Source: Pseudomonas sp. PB101 (lineage in GTDB: Bacteria; Pseudomonadota; Gammaproteobacteria; Pseudomonadales; Pseudomonadaceae). Taken from it: 64,000 nucleotides of DNA. The position numbers and the translations under genes were made by a program. This document shows positions 52,629-60,292 of the stretch, in pieces. The stretch spans positions 62,001-126,000 of the forward strand of contig NZ_RWIR01000035.1 of NCBI RefSeq assembly GCF_009764265.1. The letters are read 5' to 3'. The notes under the pieces were generated by a model, which did not search any database, was not told the origin of the DNA, and saw only the letters and a program-made list of their open reading frames with translations. Position 1 is the first letter of the stretch; each line of letters starts with the position of its first letter.

Positions 52629-53402
52629 TCACTTGAAAAAATCGCTCGGCGTCTTGCCGAACTGCTTCTTGAACATGGTGGTGAACGCGCTCGGGCTGTC
52701 GTAGCCCAGCTCCCCGGCGATGTCGATGATCTTCTCCCCCACGGCGATGCGTTCCAGCGCCAACAGCAGTCGCGCTTGCTGGCGCCATTGGCCGAAGGTC
52801 ATGCCGGTTTCCTTGCGGAAACGACGCTGGATGGTTTTGGCGTCCAGGCTCAGCCGATCGCTCCAGTCCGCCAGGGTCGAGCCATCCCCGGGATCACGCT
52901 GCAACGCGCTACAGATCAGGTTGATCCGTGGATCGGCGGGCTGCGGCAGGTTCAACGGCAAGGTCGGCAGGATCGTCAGCTCATCCAGGATCAGCCGCAG
53001 CACCCGGGCCTCCCGTGAGTTCGGTTGTTCGCCGAAGTCGAAATCAACCGAGACTTTGATCAGCTCACTCAGGAGTGCAGAAACGCTCACGGCCCGAGGT
53101 TCGGCGGGCAGTCCGATGCTCGCGTCAGGGTGCACGAACACACTGCGCATCTTGATCGGCCCCACGCAGCGAATCGAGTGCACTTGCCCACTCGGCATCC
53201 AGATGCCACGGCTCGGCGGTACGGTCCATTGGCTGCTCGCGGCATGCACCACCATCACCCCTTCGATGGCATAGATCAGTTGATGCTTCTCGTGGGAGTG
53301 CGGCTGGATAAACCAGTTTTCCGGGTAATCGGTCGCGCTGCTGCGAACGTCCCAGTCGCCCTGGTCGATGTCCGCGAGAAATTTATCCAGTGGTTTGATC
53401 AT
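52629..53402 (-). CDS. AraC-family regulator with cupin sensor domain
   Basis: 257 residues from MIKPLDKFLADIDQGD; AAGGGCGTC precedes the ATG. An N-terminal cupin (WFIQPHSHEKHQLIYAIEGVMVVHAASSQW, GIWMPSGQVHSIRCVG) is followed by an AraC HTH (LSLDAKTIQRRFRKETGMTFGQWRQQARLLLALERIAVGEKIIDIAGELGYDSPSAFTTMFKKQFGKTPSDFF). It is divergent from the fosmidomycin-type exporter gene, 123 bp apart, and probably controls it. It is tail-to-tail with phnX. Confidence 0.9.
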   Translation of the reverse strand: MIKPLDKFLADIDQGDWDVRSSATDYPENWFIQPHSHEKHQLIYAIEGVMVVHAASSQWTVPPSRGIWMPSGQVHSIRCVGPIKMRSVFVHPDASIGLPAEPRAVSVSALLSELIKVSVDFDFGEQPNSREARVLRLILDELTILPTLPLNLPQPADPRINLICSALQRDPGDGSTLADWSDRLSLDAKTIQRRFRKETGMTFGQWRQQARLLLALERIAVGEKIIDIAGELGYDSPSAFTTMFKKQFGKTPSDFFK

Positions 53403-53525
53403 GACGCCCTTTTTGCGATGGTCGATGCCCGATCTGCGCGAGACGGGCGATTTCAAGGCCCCTAGGATAACGCCGAACCCTGAAATTGACTGCTTCGCAG
53501 TTCGCGTTTATCCGGAAGAACGCCC

Positions 53526-54746
53526 ATGTCGACCACCACCCTCAGCTCCCCCTCACCCACCGCCTCGGTTGCAAGCCAGGCCAGCCCGCTGGTCATGCGC
53601 GTCATCGGCGCCTGCGCCCTGGCGCACCTGATCAACGACCTGATCCAGGCCGTGCTGCCGTCGATCTACCCGATGCTCAAGACCACCTATGGCCTGAGCT
53701 TCACCCAGGTCGGCCTGATCACCCTGACCTTCCAGCTCACCGCTTCGCTGCTGCAACCCTGGATCGGTTTCTACACCGACCGTCATCCCAAACCGTGGCT
53801 GTTGCCGGCCGGCATGGTCTGCACCCTGATCGGCATTCTGATGCTGTCGATGGTCGGCAGCTTCCCGGCGATTCTCGTGGCCTCGGCGCTGGTGGGCGTC
53901 GGTTCGTCGACCTTCCACCCGGAGACCTCGCGGGTGGCGCGCCTGGCCTCGGGCGGTCGCTATGGCCTGGCGCAGTCGACCTTTCAGGTCGGTGGCAATG
54001 CCGGCAGCGCCTTCGGCCCCTTGCTGGCCGCCGCGATCATCATTCCCTACGGCCAGGGCAACGTGGCCTGGTTCGGCCTGTTCGCGGTGTTCGCCATCCT
54101 CGTGCAATACGGCCTGAGCCGCTGGTACCGCAATCACCTGAACCTGTTCAAGCTCAAGCAAGGCAGCAAGGCCACCCACGGCCTGTCCAAGCGGCGAGTG
54201 ACCTTCGCCCTGGTGGTGCTGGCGTTGCTGGTGTTCTCCAAGTACTTCTACATGGCCAGTTTCACCAGCTACTTCACCTTCTACCTGATCGAGAAATTCG
54301 ACCTGTCGGTGGCCAGCTCGCAGCTGTACCTGTTCCTGTTTCTCGGAGCCGTCGCGGCAGGCACCTTCTTTGGTGGCCCGATCGGCGACCGGATCGGCCG
54401 CAAGCAAGTGATCTGGTTTTCCATCCTCGGCGCTGCGCCCTTCACCCTCGCCCTGCCCTACGTCGACCTGTTCTGGACGGGCGTGCTGAGCATGATCATC
54501 GGTTTCATCCTCGCCTCGGCGTTCTCGGCCATCGTGGTCTTCGCCCAGGAACTGGTGCCCGGCAACGTCGGCATGATAGCCGGAGTATTCTTCGGCCTGA
54601 TGTTTGGTTTCGGCGGGATCGGTGCGGCGCTGCTGGGGCACCTGGCGGATATTCATGGCATCGAGTACGTGTACACGTTGTGTTCGTACCTGCCGTTGCT
54701 GGGAGTTTTGACGATCCTGTTGCCTTCGACCCGGAGTGCTCGCTGA
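53526..54746 (+). CDS. fsr: Fosmidomycin-resistance-type MFS exporter
   Basis: 406 residues, the same length as E. coli Fsr. Twelve helices; ACALAHLINDLIQAVLPSIYPMLK, the TYGLSFTQVGLITL segment and GVGSSTFHPETSRVARLASGGR are hallmark Fsr sequences. Fsr exports the phosphonate antibiotic fosmidomycin. Its place next to a phosphonate catabolic unit is suggestive but may be coincidence, since AraC-fsr pairs also occur elsewhere. Divergent from the cupin-AraC gene. Confidence 0.88.
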   Translation: MSTTTLSSPSPTASVASQASPLVMRVIGACALAHLINDLIQAVLPSIYPMLKTTYGLSFTQVGLITLTFQLTASLLQPWIGFYTDRHPKPWLLPAGMVCTLIGILMLSMVGSFPAILVASALVGVGSSTFHPETSRVARLASGGRYGLAQSTFQVGGNAGSAFGPLLAAAIIIPYGQGNVAWFGLFAVFAILVQYGLSRWYRNHLNLFKLKQGSKATHGLSKRRVTFALVVLALLVFSKYFYMASFTSYFTFYLIEKFDLSVASSQLYLFLFLGAVAAGTFFGGPIGDRIGRKQVIWFSILGAAPFTLALPYVDLFWTGVLSMIIGFILASAFSAIVVFAQELVPGNVGMIAGVFFGLMFGFGGIGAALLGHLADIHGIEYVYTLCSYLPLLGVLTILLPSTRSAR

Positions 54747-54917
54747 AGGATTCAGCCGATCATTTTTGCTACCCGCCCTGTAGCACTCGGTAACACCCGG
54801 CCCTGTTGCGGTGCGTCTTTTCCACGGCGCACCGCCACCTGCCCCGCTCCACACGGGCAAAATCGCCATGGCGTACTTTGTGCATCCCAAGGCCATCCTC
54901 TTCTGCCTGTAGTCGCC

Positions 54918-55742
54918 ATGCGCCCCAAGGAACTGAAACTCTGGACCACCGGAGTCGCCCACCTGCTCGACCTGCCTGCCGGGCATGCGCGGCTGTCGGG
55001 GTTGAGCCACTGGCTCCGGCAAATCTGCCCGGTCGATCATTTCGTGTTGTTTGTCTACGAAGGCAATCACCGACCACTGGCGATGTTCGATACCTTCTCG
55101 GCGGACAAGCGCGCGGTGTATGTCGACGACTATCAGTGCGGGCCCTACCTGCTCGACCCGTTCTACCTGGCCTGCACCCGCGGGCAGGCGCCGGGGTTGT
55201 GGCGACTGCGCCAGTTCGCCCCCGACCACTTCTACCTCGGCGAGTACTTCCTGACCTATTACCAGCAGACCGGCCTCGCCGAGGAAGTGGCGTTCTTCGT
55301 CGACCTCGGCGGTGGTGCCACGGCGGTGTTGTCGTTGATGCGCTCGAGCGCCAGCTGTGCGTTCAGTCGGGATGAAATGCAATTGGTCGAGTGTGCTCAA
55401 GCAGTGGTCGAGCAGGTCATCAATGAGGCCTGGCGCTTGCGTCAGGCTCAGCAACCGCGACCGGCGCAGGACCTGGACTTCAAGATCCGCGAAGCCTTCG
55501 ACCACTTCGGCGCGCACATCCTCACCGGGCGTGAGCAGGAGATCGTGCAACTGTTGCTGCGCGGCCACTCCAGCGCCTCGGTGGCCGAACAGCTGAACAT
55601 CAGCCCGGGGACGGTGAAGATTCACCGCAAGAATATTTATGCGAAGTTGGGGATTGGCAGCCAGTCGGAGTTGCTGGGGTTGTTTATTCGGGAGTTGACG
55701 GAGGATCCGTTGCAGGTGCCGGGGCTCAAGCTGCAGGCCTGA
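54918..55742 (+). CDS. LuxR-family transcriptional regulator
   Basis: 274 residues. The C-terminal LuxR/FixJ HTH is at about 203-262 (HILTGREQEIVQLLLRGHSSASVAEQLNISPGTVKIHRKNIYAKLGI). The N-terminal ~190 residues (WLRQICPVDHFVLFVYEGNHRPLAMFDTFS) look like an uncharacterised GAF/PAS-like sensor and not an acyl-homoserine-lactone domain; the aspartate of response-regulator receivers is absent. It is 171 bp after fsr in the same direction. Target and signal are unknown. Confidence 0.88.
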   Translation: MRPKELKLWTTGVAHLLDLPAGHARLSGLSHWLRQICPVDHFVLFVYEGNHRPLAMFDTFSADKRAVYVDDYQCGPYLLDPFYLACTRGQAPGLWRLRQFAPDHFYLGEYFLTYYQQTGLAEEVAFFVDLGGGATAVLSLMRSSASCAFSRDEMQLVECAQAVVEQVINEAWRLRQAQQPRPAQDLDFKIREAFDHFGAHILTGREQEIVQLLLRGHSSASVAEQLNISPGTVKIHRKNIYAKLGIGSQSELLGLFIRELTEDPLQVPGLKLQA

Positions 55743-55763
55743 TTCCTGTCGGTAAGCAAAATC

Positions 55764-55855
55764 CTGTGGGAGCGGGCTTGCCCGCGATAGCGGCAGCACA
55801 TTCAACATTGATGTGTCTGACATACCGCCATCGCGGGCAAGCCCGCTCCCACAGG
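55764..55855. repeat. REPIN
   Basis: CTGTGGGAGCGGGCTTGCCC to GGGCAAGCCCGCTCCCACAG, with an inner spacer containing ATTCAACATTGATGTGTCTG. It separates the LuxR gene from DUF6124 copy B. Confidence 0.9.
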
Positions 55856-55880
55856 TCTATCGGTGTTCTGAAGATTGTGT

Positions 55881-56195
55881 TCAGGGCGGATCAAGCTGAT
55901 CCAGCGCCCGATTCACTGCCAACTCCCCCAGCATGATCACCTGCGCGATGCCCAGCAGCGCGTTGCGACTCGACCCTTCCAAATGATCCACCAGATCGGT
56001 CGCCATGACATTGGCCGAGGCCAGCGATTCGCAGGCGTGCACCAGCAAGGTTTCGAGATTGAGGTCGGGATTGACGATGAACATCGTGCCCGGCTTGCGG
56101 GGCGTCGCCATGATGTGGGGGCCAGGGTTGAGATCGAGGCTTTCGTACGGGGATGCCGGATCGGAGTCCGGCGGATTGGGTGTGACTTTGAACAT
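55881..56195 (-). CDS. DUF6124 family protein (copy B)
   Basis: 104 residues. Start MFKVTPNPPDSDPASPYESLD is the family's standard opening, followed by GTMFIVNPDLNLETLLVHACESLASANVMATDLVDHLEGSSRNALLGIAQ and LAVNRALDQLDPP. Soluble helical protein of unknown function. The reading frame is open upstream of the ATG, but AAGGAGTTTCGCT directly before it marks the real start. That ribosome-binding site is fully paired with an upstream CTCCTTGTACC segment in the predicted leader fold. Confidence 0.9.
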   Translation of the reverse strand: MFKVTPNPPDSDPASPYESLDLNPGPHIMATPRKPGTMFIVNPDLNLETLLVHACESLASANVMATDLVDHLEGSSRNALLGIAQVIMLGELAVNRALDQLDPP

Positions 56196-56560
56196 AGCGA
56201 AACTCCTTGTACCGTCAAAAGGAGCCATCACTCTCACGCTACCAAACGTTGGGTGGTGGCCATACGCAGGTTGGTAGACCGGGTACAAGGAGACCGGCGC
56301 GCCCGAAGGCGCCCTGTGCATGGCCACCATAAAGCAGAGCAGAAAAACGCTGCTGACAGTGACGCATTGCACCTTGTTACACCGGGCTACCAAACCCGAT
56401 CACTGAAGTTTTCCAGCAACCGGCAAACGATAAAACCCAGCCCCAAGGCGCACAAGCCGGCGGATTCTGGCGTACCTGTAGGCAACGACGCAAGCTGGTG
56501 TAGCTTGCGGGAAGTAACGCTGACAGCGATTAAACATACGTGTCTCAGCCTTGAATTTAC
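56196..56560 (-). promoter_or_regulatory. Structured leader of DUF6124 copy B (candidate RNA switch)
   Basis: Minus-strand reading. The ribosome-binding-site arm GGTACAAGGAG (56203-56213) pairs perfectly with 56282-56292. TTGGTAG (56239-56245) pairs with CTACCAA (56271-56277), and a second TTGGTAG (56387-56393) could replace it. A 16-position helix with one mismatch and one G-U joins 56255-56270 to 56313-56328. Inside it lies GCGCC-TTCG-GGCGC, a C(UUCG)G tetraloop hairpin. The block at 56447-56515 is nearly identical to that of copy A and contains a GCAAGCT / AGCTTGC hairpin. Confidence 0.7.
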
Positions 56561-56765
56561 GTGGCTTGCCCACGTTGAAATTCCTAGGACCGCAGAGGAA
56601 ATATCTGACGTATTTTTAAGGTTGGCGGCCGGAAGCTTGAGGTTTAACTTGGCCGCGCTGATCAGGGATAGCAATTTCTCGCCTGATGCGGGCGTTCTTT
56701 CAGGCATTCAGGGTGAAACGATTACATGCGCGAGACAAGGGTCGAGAAAGGCAATTACCCGATTG

Positions 56766-56800
56766 GCGACATTTGGCGCTATGATCGCGTCAAATGTCGC
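56766..56800 (+). promoter_or_regulatory. Operator/promoter palindrome of the RES-Xre pair
   Basis: Perfect inverted repeat GCGACATTTG (56766-56775) and CAAATGTCGC (56791-56800) with a 15-bp centre holding TATGAT, a good -10 box. It lies 16 bp before the antitoxin start, as expected for autoregulation by the toxin-antitoxin complex. Confidence 0.7.
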
Positions 56801-56815
56801 ATAGAGGTAAACGGT

Positions 56816-57292
56816 ATGCCCGCCGTCAAAAATGAAGTCGTAGGGACAGAGACAAAGCGTGTCACACGCAAGCCTACTGAAGTGCTGCTACATGGCCGTA
56901 GTGGCGATACACGCATGTTGATCATCCGATACACGCAAGAAGGCTTTGACCTGAGTGACGTCAGGGACATGATTTCCATATCCGGCCTGTACATGGAGCA
57001 CGACCTTGTTCAGCGCATTACCGGGAAATCCCTGAGGACGGTGCAGCGCCTGGCAAAGGAGACCCAGCCGGTTCGGCTGAACCAGCAGCAAAGCACTGTC
57101 GCCTTTCAGTACGCACAGGTACTCGAACACGCCATCAATGTGTTTGGCGATCAGCAGTTGGCTGAGGACTGGCTGAAGAAACCCTGCAAGTACCTGGAGG
57201 GTCATATTCCGCTGGAACTGATCGACAACTCGCTGGGTTTCCAGGTGGTAGAGGACTACCTGACCCGCATTGAACACGGGGTTTATCAATGA
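56816..57292 (+). CDS. Xre/MbcA/ParS-type antitoxin
   Basis: 158 residues from the ATG after GAGGTAAACGGT. An N-terminal region with helix-turn-helix character (LSDVRDMISISGLYMEHDLVQRITGKSLRTVQRLAKE) is followed by the C-terminal DUF2384 toxin-binding domain (HAINVFGDQQLAEDWLKKP, HIPLELIDNSLGFQVVEDYLTRIEHGVYQ). It neutralises the RES toxin encoded next and should repress the shared promoter through the palindrome just upstream. Start and stop codons of the two genes overlap (ATGA). Confidence 0.93.
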   Translation: MPAVKNEVVGTETKRVTRKPTEVLLHGRSGDTRMLIIRYTQEGFDLSDVRDMISISGLYMEHDLVQRITGKSLRTVQRLAKETQPVRLNQQQSTVAFQYAQVLEHAINVFGDQQLAEDWLKKPCKYLEGHIPLELIDNSLGFQVVEDYLTRIEHGVYQ

Positions 57293-57777
57293 ATCCTTTG
57301 CCTTGGGATGGGAAGTGGCACGCTTGGCGTCTGGACCGTGCGGTTTTCAAGGACACATGGGATAGCGGCATTGGTGCGCAACAATCCGGCGGCCGATGGA
57401 ATCCTCCTGGCCGCCGGGTCATTTACGCTTCGGCCGACCCGGCTACGGCGATTTTAGAGGTCGCCACCCACGCAGGCTTCGATACTCTCGACAGGGTGCC
57501 TTATGTGCTGACGTGTTTCGAAGTTCTGGATTCGAATGTCATCAAGGTTGTTCAGCCCGAAGACGTGCCGAACCCCAACTGGCTCATTCCATCTGAACTC
57601 TCGCCCAATCAACAGCATTTTGCTGATGAGCTACTGGCGCAACATCCATTCGTGCTTATTCCGTCTGCAGTTACGCGCCACTCCTGGAACCTGCTGGTTA
57701 GCTGTGATTTGGCCGCGGATCAATTCAAGCTTGTTTCGCAGGAGCGTTTTGGACTGGATACCCGTTTGCTGAAATGA
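57289..57777 (+). CDS. RES-domain toxin
   Basis: 162 residues, full-length RES domain. Conserved residues: Arg14 in WRLDR, GGRWNPPGRRVIYAS with Arg36 and Tyr46, Glu57 in AILEVATH, and a late Ser in RHSWNLLVS. Proteins of this fold have an ADP-ribosyltransferase-like pocket; characterised members degrade NAD+ or ADP-ribosylate a metabolic enzyme, halting growth. It overlaps the antitoxin gene by 4 bp. No sign of inactivation. Confidence 0.93.
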   Translation: MNPLPWDGKWHAWRLDRAVFKDTWDSGIGAQQSGGRWNPPGRRVIYASADPATAILEVATHAGFDTLDRVPYVLTCFEVLDSNVIKVVQPEDVPNPNWLIPSELSPNQQHFADELLAQHPFVLIPSAVTRHSWNLLVSCDLAADQFKLVSQERFGLDTRLLK

Positions 57778-57874
57778 ACTCGAATGTCGACTTGGCCTAC
57801 CAGTACTAAAATGCAGCATTCGCGTGTGATCTCTACACCTCACCGCCTACCGAACGTTTGAACCATTCCCCTCC

Positions 57875-57890
57875 TATCCCCCAAGGGATA
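57875..57890. promoter_or_regulatory. Palindrome upstream of the polyamine-type operon
   Basis: TATCCC-CCAA-GGGATA, 6-bp arms, 74 bp before the ATPase start, followed by TATACACC. Candidate regulator site; no regulator gene is adjacent. Confidence 0.4.
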
Positions 57891-57963
57891 TATACACCGC
57901 AAAACCCCCATTGCTAGTTTGGCCCCCGACGCACTGATTCATCACTGCAAGGGAGCCCGACTC

Positions 57964-59079
57964 GTGAACAACACCCCGCCAAGCGATATCGAATTCTGCA
58001 ATGTGGTCAAACGCTATGGCGAGGTGCAGGCCGTCAGTGGTCTGGATTTTGCGGTGCGGCGTGGCTCGTTTCATTCCTTTCTCGGTGGTTCGGGCTGTGG
58101 CAAGACCACCACCCTGCGCATGATCGCCGGCTTCGAACAGCCCACCAGCGGCGAGGTGCGTCTGGCCGGTAAAAACGTGGCCGGCGTGCCGGCGTTCGAG
58201 CGGCCGGTGAACATGGTGTTCCAGCATTACGCGTTGTTCCCGCATTTGACCGTGGCGCAGAACATTGCCTATGGCCTGCGCTATCGCACCCCTCGCCCGG
58301 ACAAGAAACAGCAACTGCGCATGGCTGATGAGGCGCTGGAGATGGTGCGCCTGAGCGGCTTCGGCCAGCGCAAGCCGAGCGAGCTTTCCGGCGGCCAGCA
58401 ACAGCGTGTCGCCCTCGCCCGCGCCCTGGTCAACAAGCCGACGGTGTTGCTGCTCGACGAGCCGTTGGCCGCGCTGGACCGCAAGCTGCGCAAGGAAATG
58501 CAATCGGAATTGCTGCGTTTGCAACGCGAGGTCGGCATCACCTTCGTGCTGGTCACCCACGACCAGGAAGAAGCCCTGTCGATGAGCGACAGCATCAGCG
58601 TGATGCACAACGGGTCGATCATCCAGACCGCCACTCCGGAACAACTCTACGAAGCTCCGGCCAGTCGCTACGTCGCTGACTTCATCGGCGAGTCCAACCT
58701 GTTCGACGGCACCGTGCGCCAGCTCAACGGCAACTCGGTGGTGCTGCGTACCGAGCAGGGGCTGGAGCTGACCAGCCCGCTCACCCCCACCGGCAAGGGC
58801 CTGAGCGCCAACGCCGCCGGTTGCATCGCGGTACGCCCGGAGCTGATCAGCATCGCCGGCGCCAACGCCGAGTTGAGCCGCGAAGTGAAGCTGCCGGGCT
58901 GCGTCGAAGACCGCATCTACCTGGGCAATTCCACCGAGTACCGCGTGCGCACCCAGGCCTTCGGCGTGGTCTGCGTGCGGGTGCCGCGCCAGCAGGATCA
59001 CGGCGCCAATGCATTCGAACACGGCGCGCCAGTGCGCGTCGGCTGGGATCACGCCAATGGCCTGGCCATGGCGTTGTAA
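57964..59079 (+). CDS. Polyamine-type ABC transporter ATPase
   Basis: 371 residues from a GTG at 57964, 8 nt after AGGGAG; a TTG 45 bp earlier lacks a ribosome-binding site. ABC motifs: Walker A GGSGCGKTTTLR, signature LSGGQQQRVALARAL, Walker B VLLLDEPLAALDRKL. A C-terminal TOBE-like domain follows from ~residue 240 (ESNLFDGTVRQLNGNSVVL). It matches PotA-type ATPases for spermidine/putrescine. First gene of a five-gene operon ending in an aldehyde dehydrogenase. Confidence 0.92.
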   Translation: MNNTPPSDIEFCNVVKRYGEVQAVSGLDFAVRRGSFHSFLGGSGCGKTTTLRMIAGFEQPTSGEVRLAGKNVAGVPAFERPVNMVFQHYALFPHLTVAQNIAYGLRYRTPRPDKKQQLRMADEALEMVRLSGFGQRKPSELSGGQQQRVALARALVNKPTVLLLDEPLAALDRKLRKEMQSELLRLQREVGITFVLVTHDQEEALSMSDSISVMHNGSIIQTATPEQLYEAPASRYVADFIGESNLFDGTVRQLNGNSVVLRTEQGLELTSPLTPTGKGLSANAAGCIAVRPELISIAGANAELSREVKLPGCVEDRIYLGNSTEYRVRTQAFGVVCVRVPRQQDHGANAFEHGAPVRVGWDHANGLAMAL

Positions 59080-59118
59080 ATCATTGATTCGTTTCATCAA
59101 CCGGATGTGGAGCGTGCT

Positions 59119-60261
59119 ATGGACCAGAAGACTTTTATAAAAACCCTGCGCAGCTGGCAGAACGGCTCGATCAGTCGCCGCGAGTTCCTTGGTCGCACCG
59201 GCCTTGGGATCGCCGCCGCCGTGGTCGCGACAAACATGCCCGGCCTGCTGACCTCCAGCGCCGAGGCTGCCGAGCAGACCAAGCTGGGTGATCGTCTGTC
59301 GCTGGCGACCTGGCCGAACTACCACAGCCAGGAAAACCTCGACGCCTTCGGCAAGTCCACCGGCGCCCGGGTGTCGATGAGCGTGTTCGGTTCCAATGAA
59401 GAAATGCTCGCCAAATTGCAGGCCGGCGGCAGTGGCTGGGACGTGCTGGTGCCAACCAACTACACCATCAGCACCTACGTCGGCCTGGGCCTGATCGAGC
59501 CGCTGGACCTGTCGCGTATTCCCAACTTCGACGACTCGGCGTTCCAGCAGAAGTTCATGGCCCAGGGCACGGTGGACGGCAAGGTCTACGCGGTGCCGAA
59601 AAACTGGGGCACCACCGGCATGCTCTACGACAGCGGCAAACTGAAAAACGGCCCGACCAGCTGGAAGGAATTCTGGGCCGCCGCCCAAGGCCCGGCCAGC
59701 GGCCGGACGATGGTCCACGACTACCAGTTGACCGCCATCGGCAACGCCCTGAAAAGCTTCGGCTACAGCTTCAACTCCCTGGACCCGAAAGAATTGGCCG
59801 ACGCGGAAAAACTGCTGATCGAGGTCAAGCCGCACCTGTTCGCGATCAACTCCGACATCCAGCCGTCGATGCGCAGCGGCGATGCCTGGCTGGCGATGTC
59901 GTGGACCGGCGACGCCTCGCAACTGCACCGTGACAACGCGCAAATGCAGTTCGAGCTGGGCAAGGAAGGTGGCGAGCTGTGGAGCGACTTTTTCGCGATT
60001 CCGAAAAGCTCGGAGCACAAGGACGCCGCCTACGCCTTCATCAACTACCTGCTCGACCCGCAGCACAACAAGCTGGAAGTGTTGAGCCATGGCTACCCGA
60101 GCGGCGACAAGCGTGTCGACGCGCTGCTGCCGGTGGCGATGCTCGACGACCCGATCATGTACCCCGCCGCCGAGGCCCTGAGCCCGCTGGAGTTCGGGGC
60201 CGCCGCGACGCTGACCAGCCCCGCGCGCGCCGAACTGATGGCGCGTTTCAAGTCCGCCTGA
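59119..60261 (+). CDS. Polyamine-type ABC substrate-binding protein (Tat signal)
   Basis: 380 residues from the ATG after GGAGCGTGCT. The N-terminus has a twin-arginine motif at Arg20-Arg21 (SISRREFLGRTG) and a hydrophobic segment ending TSSAEAAE, so export in folded form by Tat is predicted. The body (LSLATWPNYHSQENLDAFGKSTGARVSMSVFGSNEEMLAKLQAGGSGWDVLVPTNYTIS) is typical of PotD/SBP_bac_8 proteins. It likely binds a polyamine or aminoaldehyde precursor; the ligand is not determined. Confidence 0.92.
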   Translation: MDQKTFIKTLRSWQNGSISRREFLGRTGLGIAAAVVATNMPGLLTSSAEAAEQTKLGDRLSLATWPNYHSQENLDAFGKSTGARVSMSVFGSNEEMLAKLQAGGSGWDVLVPTNYTISTYVGLGLIEPLDLSRIPNFDDSAFQQKFMAQGTVDGKVYAVPKNWGTTGMLYDSGKLKNGPTSWKEFWAAAQGPASGRTMVHDYQLTAIGNALKSFGYSFNSLDPKELADAEKLLIEVKPHLFAINSDIQPSMRSGDAWLAMSWTGDASQLHRDNAQMQFELGKEGGELWSDFFAIPKSSEHKDAAYAFINYLLDPQHNKLEVLSHGYPSGDKRVDALLPVAMLDDPIMYPAAEALSPLEFGAAATLTSPARAELMARFKSA

Positions 60262-60292
60262 TCGCCTGACCATGGCCAATGAGGAGTCACCC

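Noticed and set aside
53553..55823. A 756-codon minus-strand frame over fsr and the LuxR gene.
   Set aside because: Both plus-strand genes have diagnostic motifs; the antisense frame is Gln/Arg/Ala low complexity.
55875..56804. A 309-codon plus-strand frame opposite DUF6124 copy B and its leader.
   Set aside because: It runs through the REPIN-side sequence, the structured leader and the RES-Xre promoter, lacks a ribosome-binding site and shows no domain.
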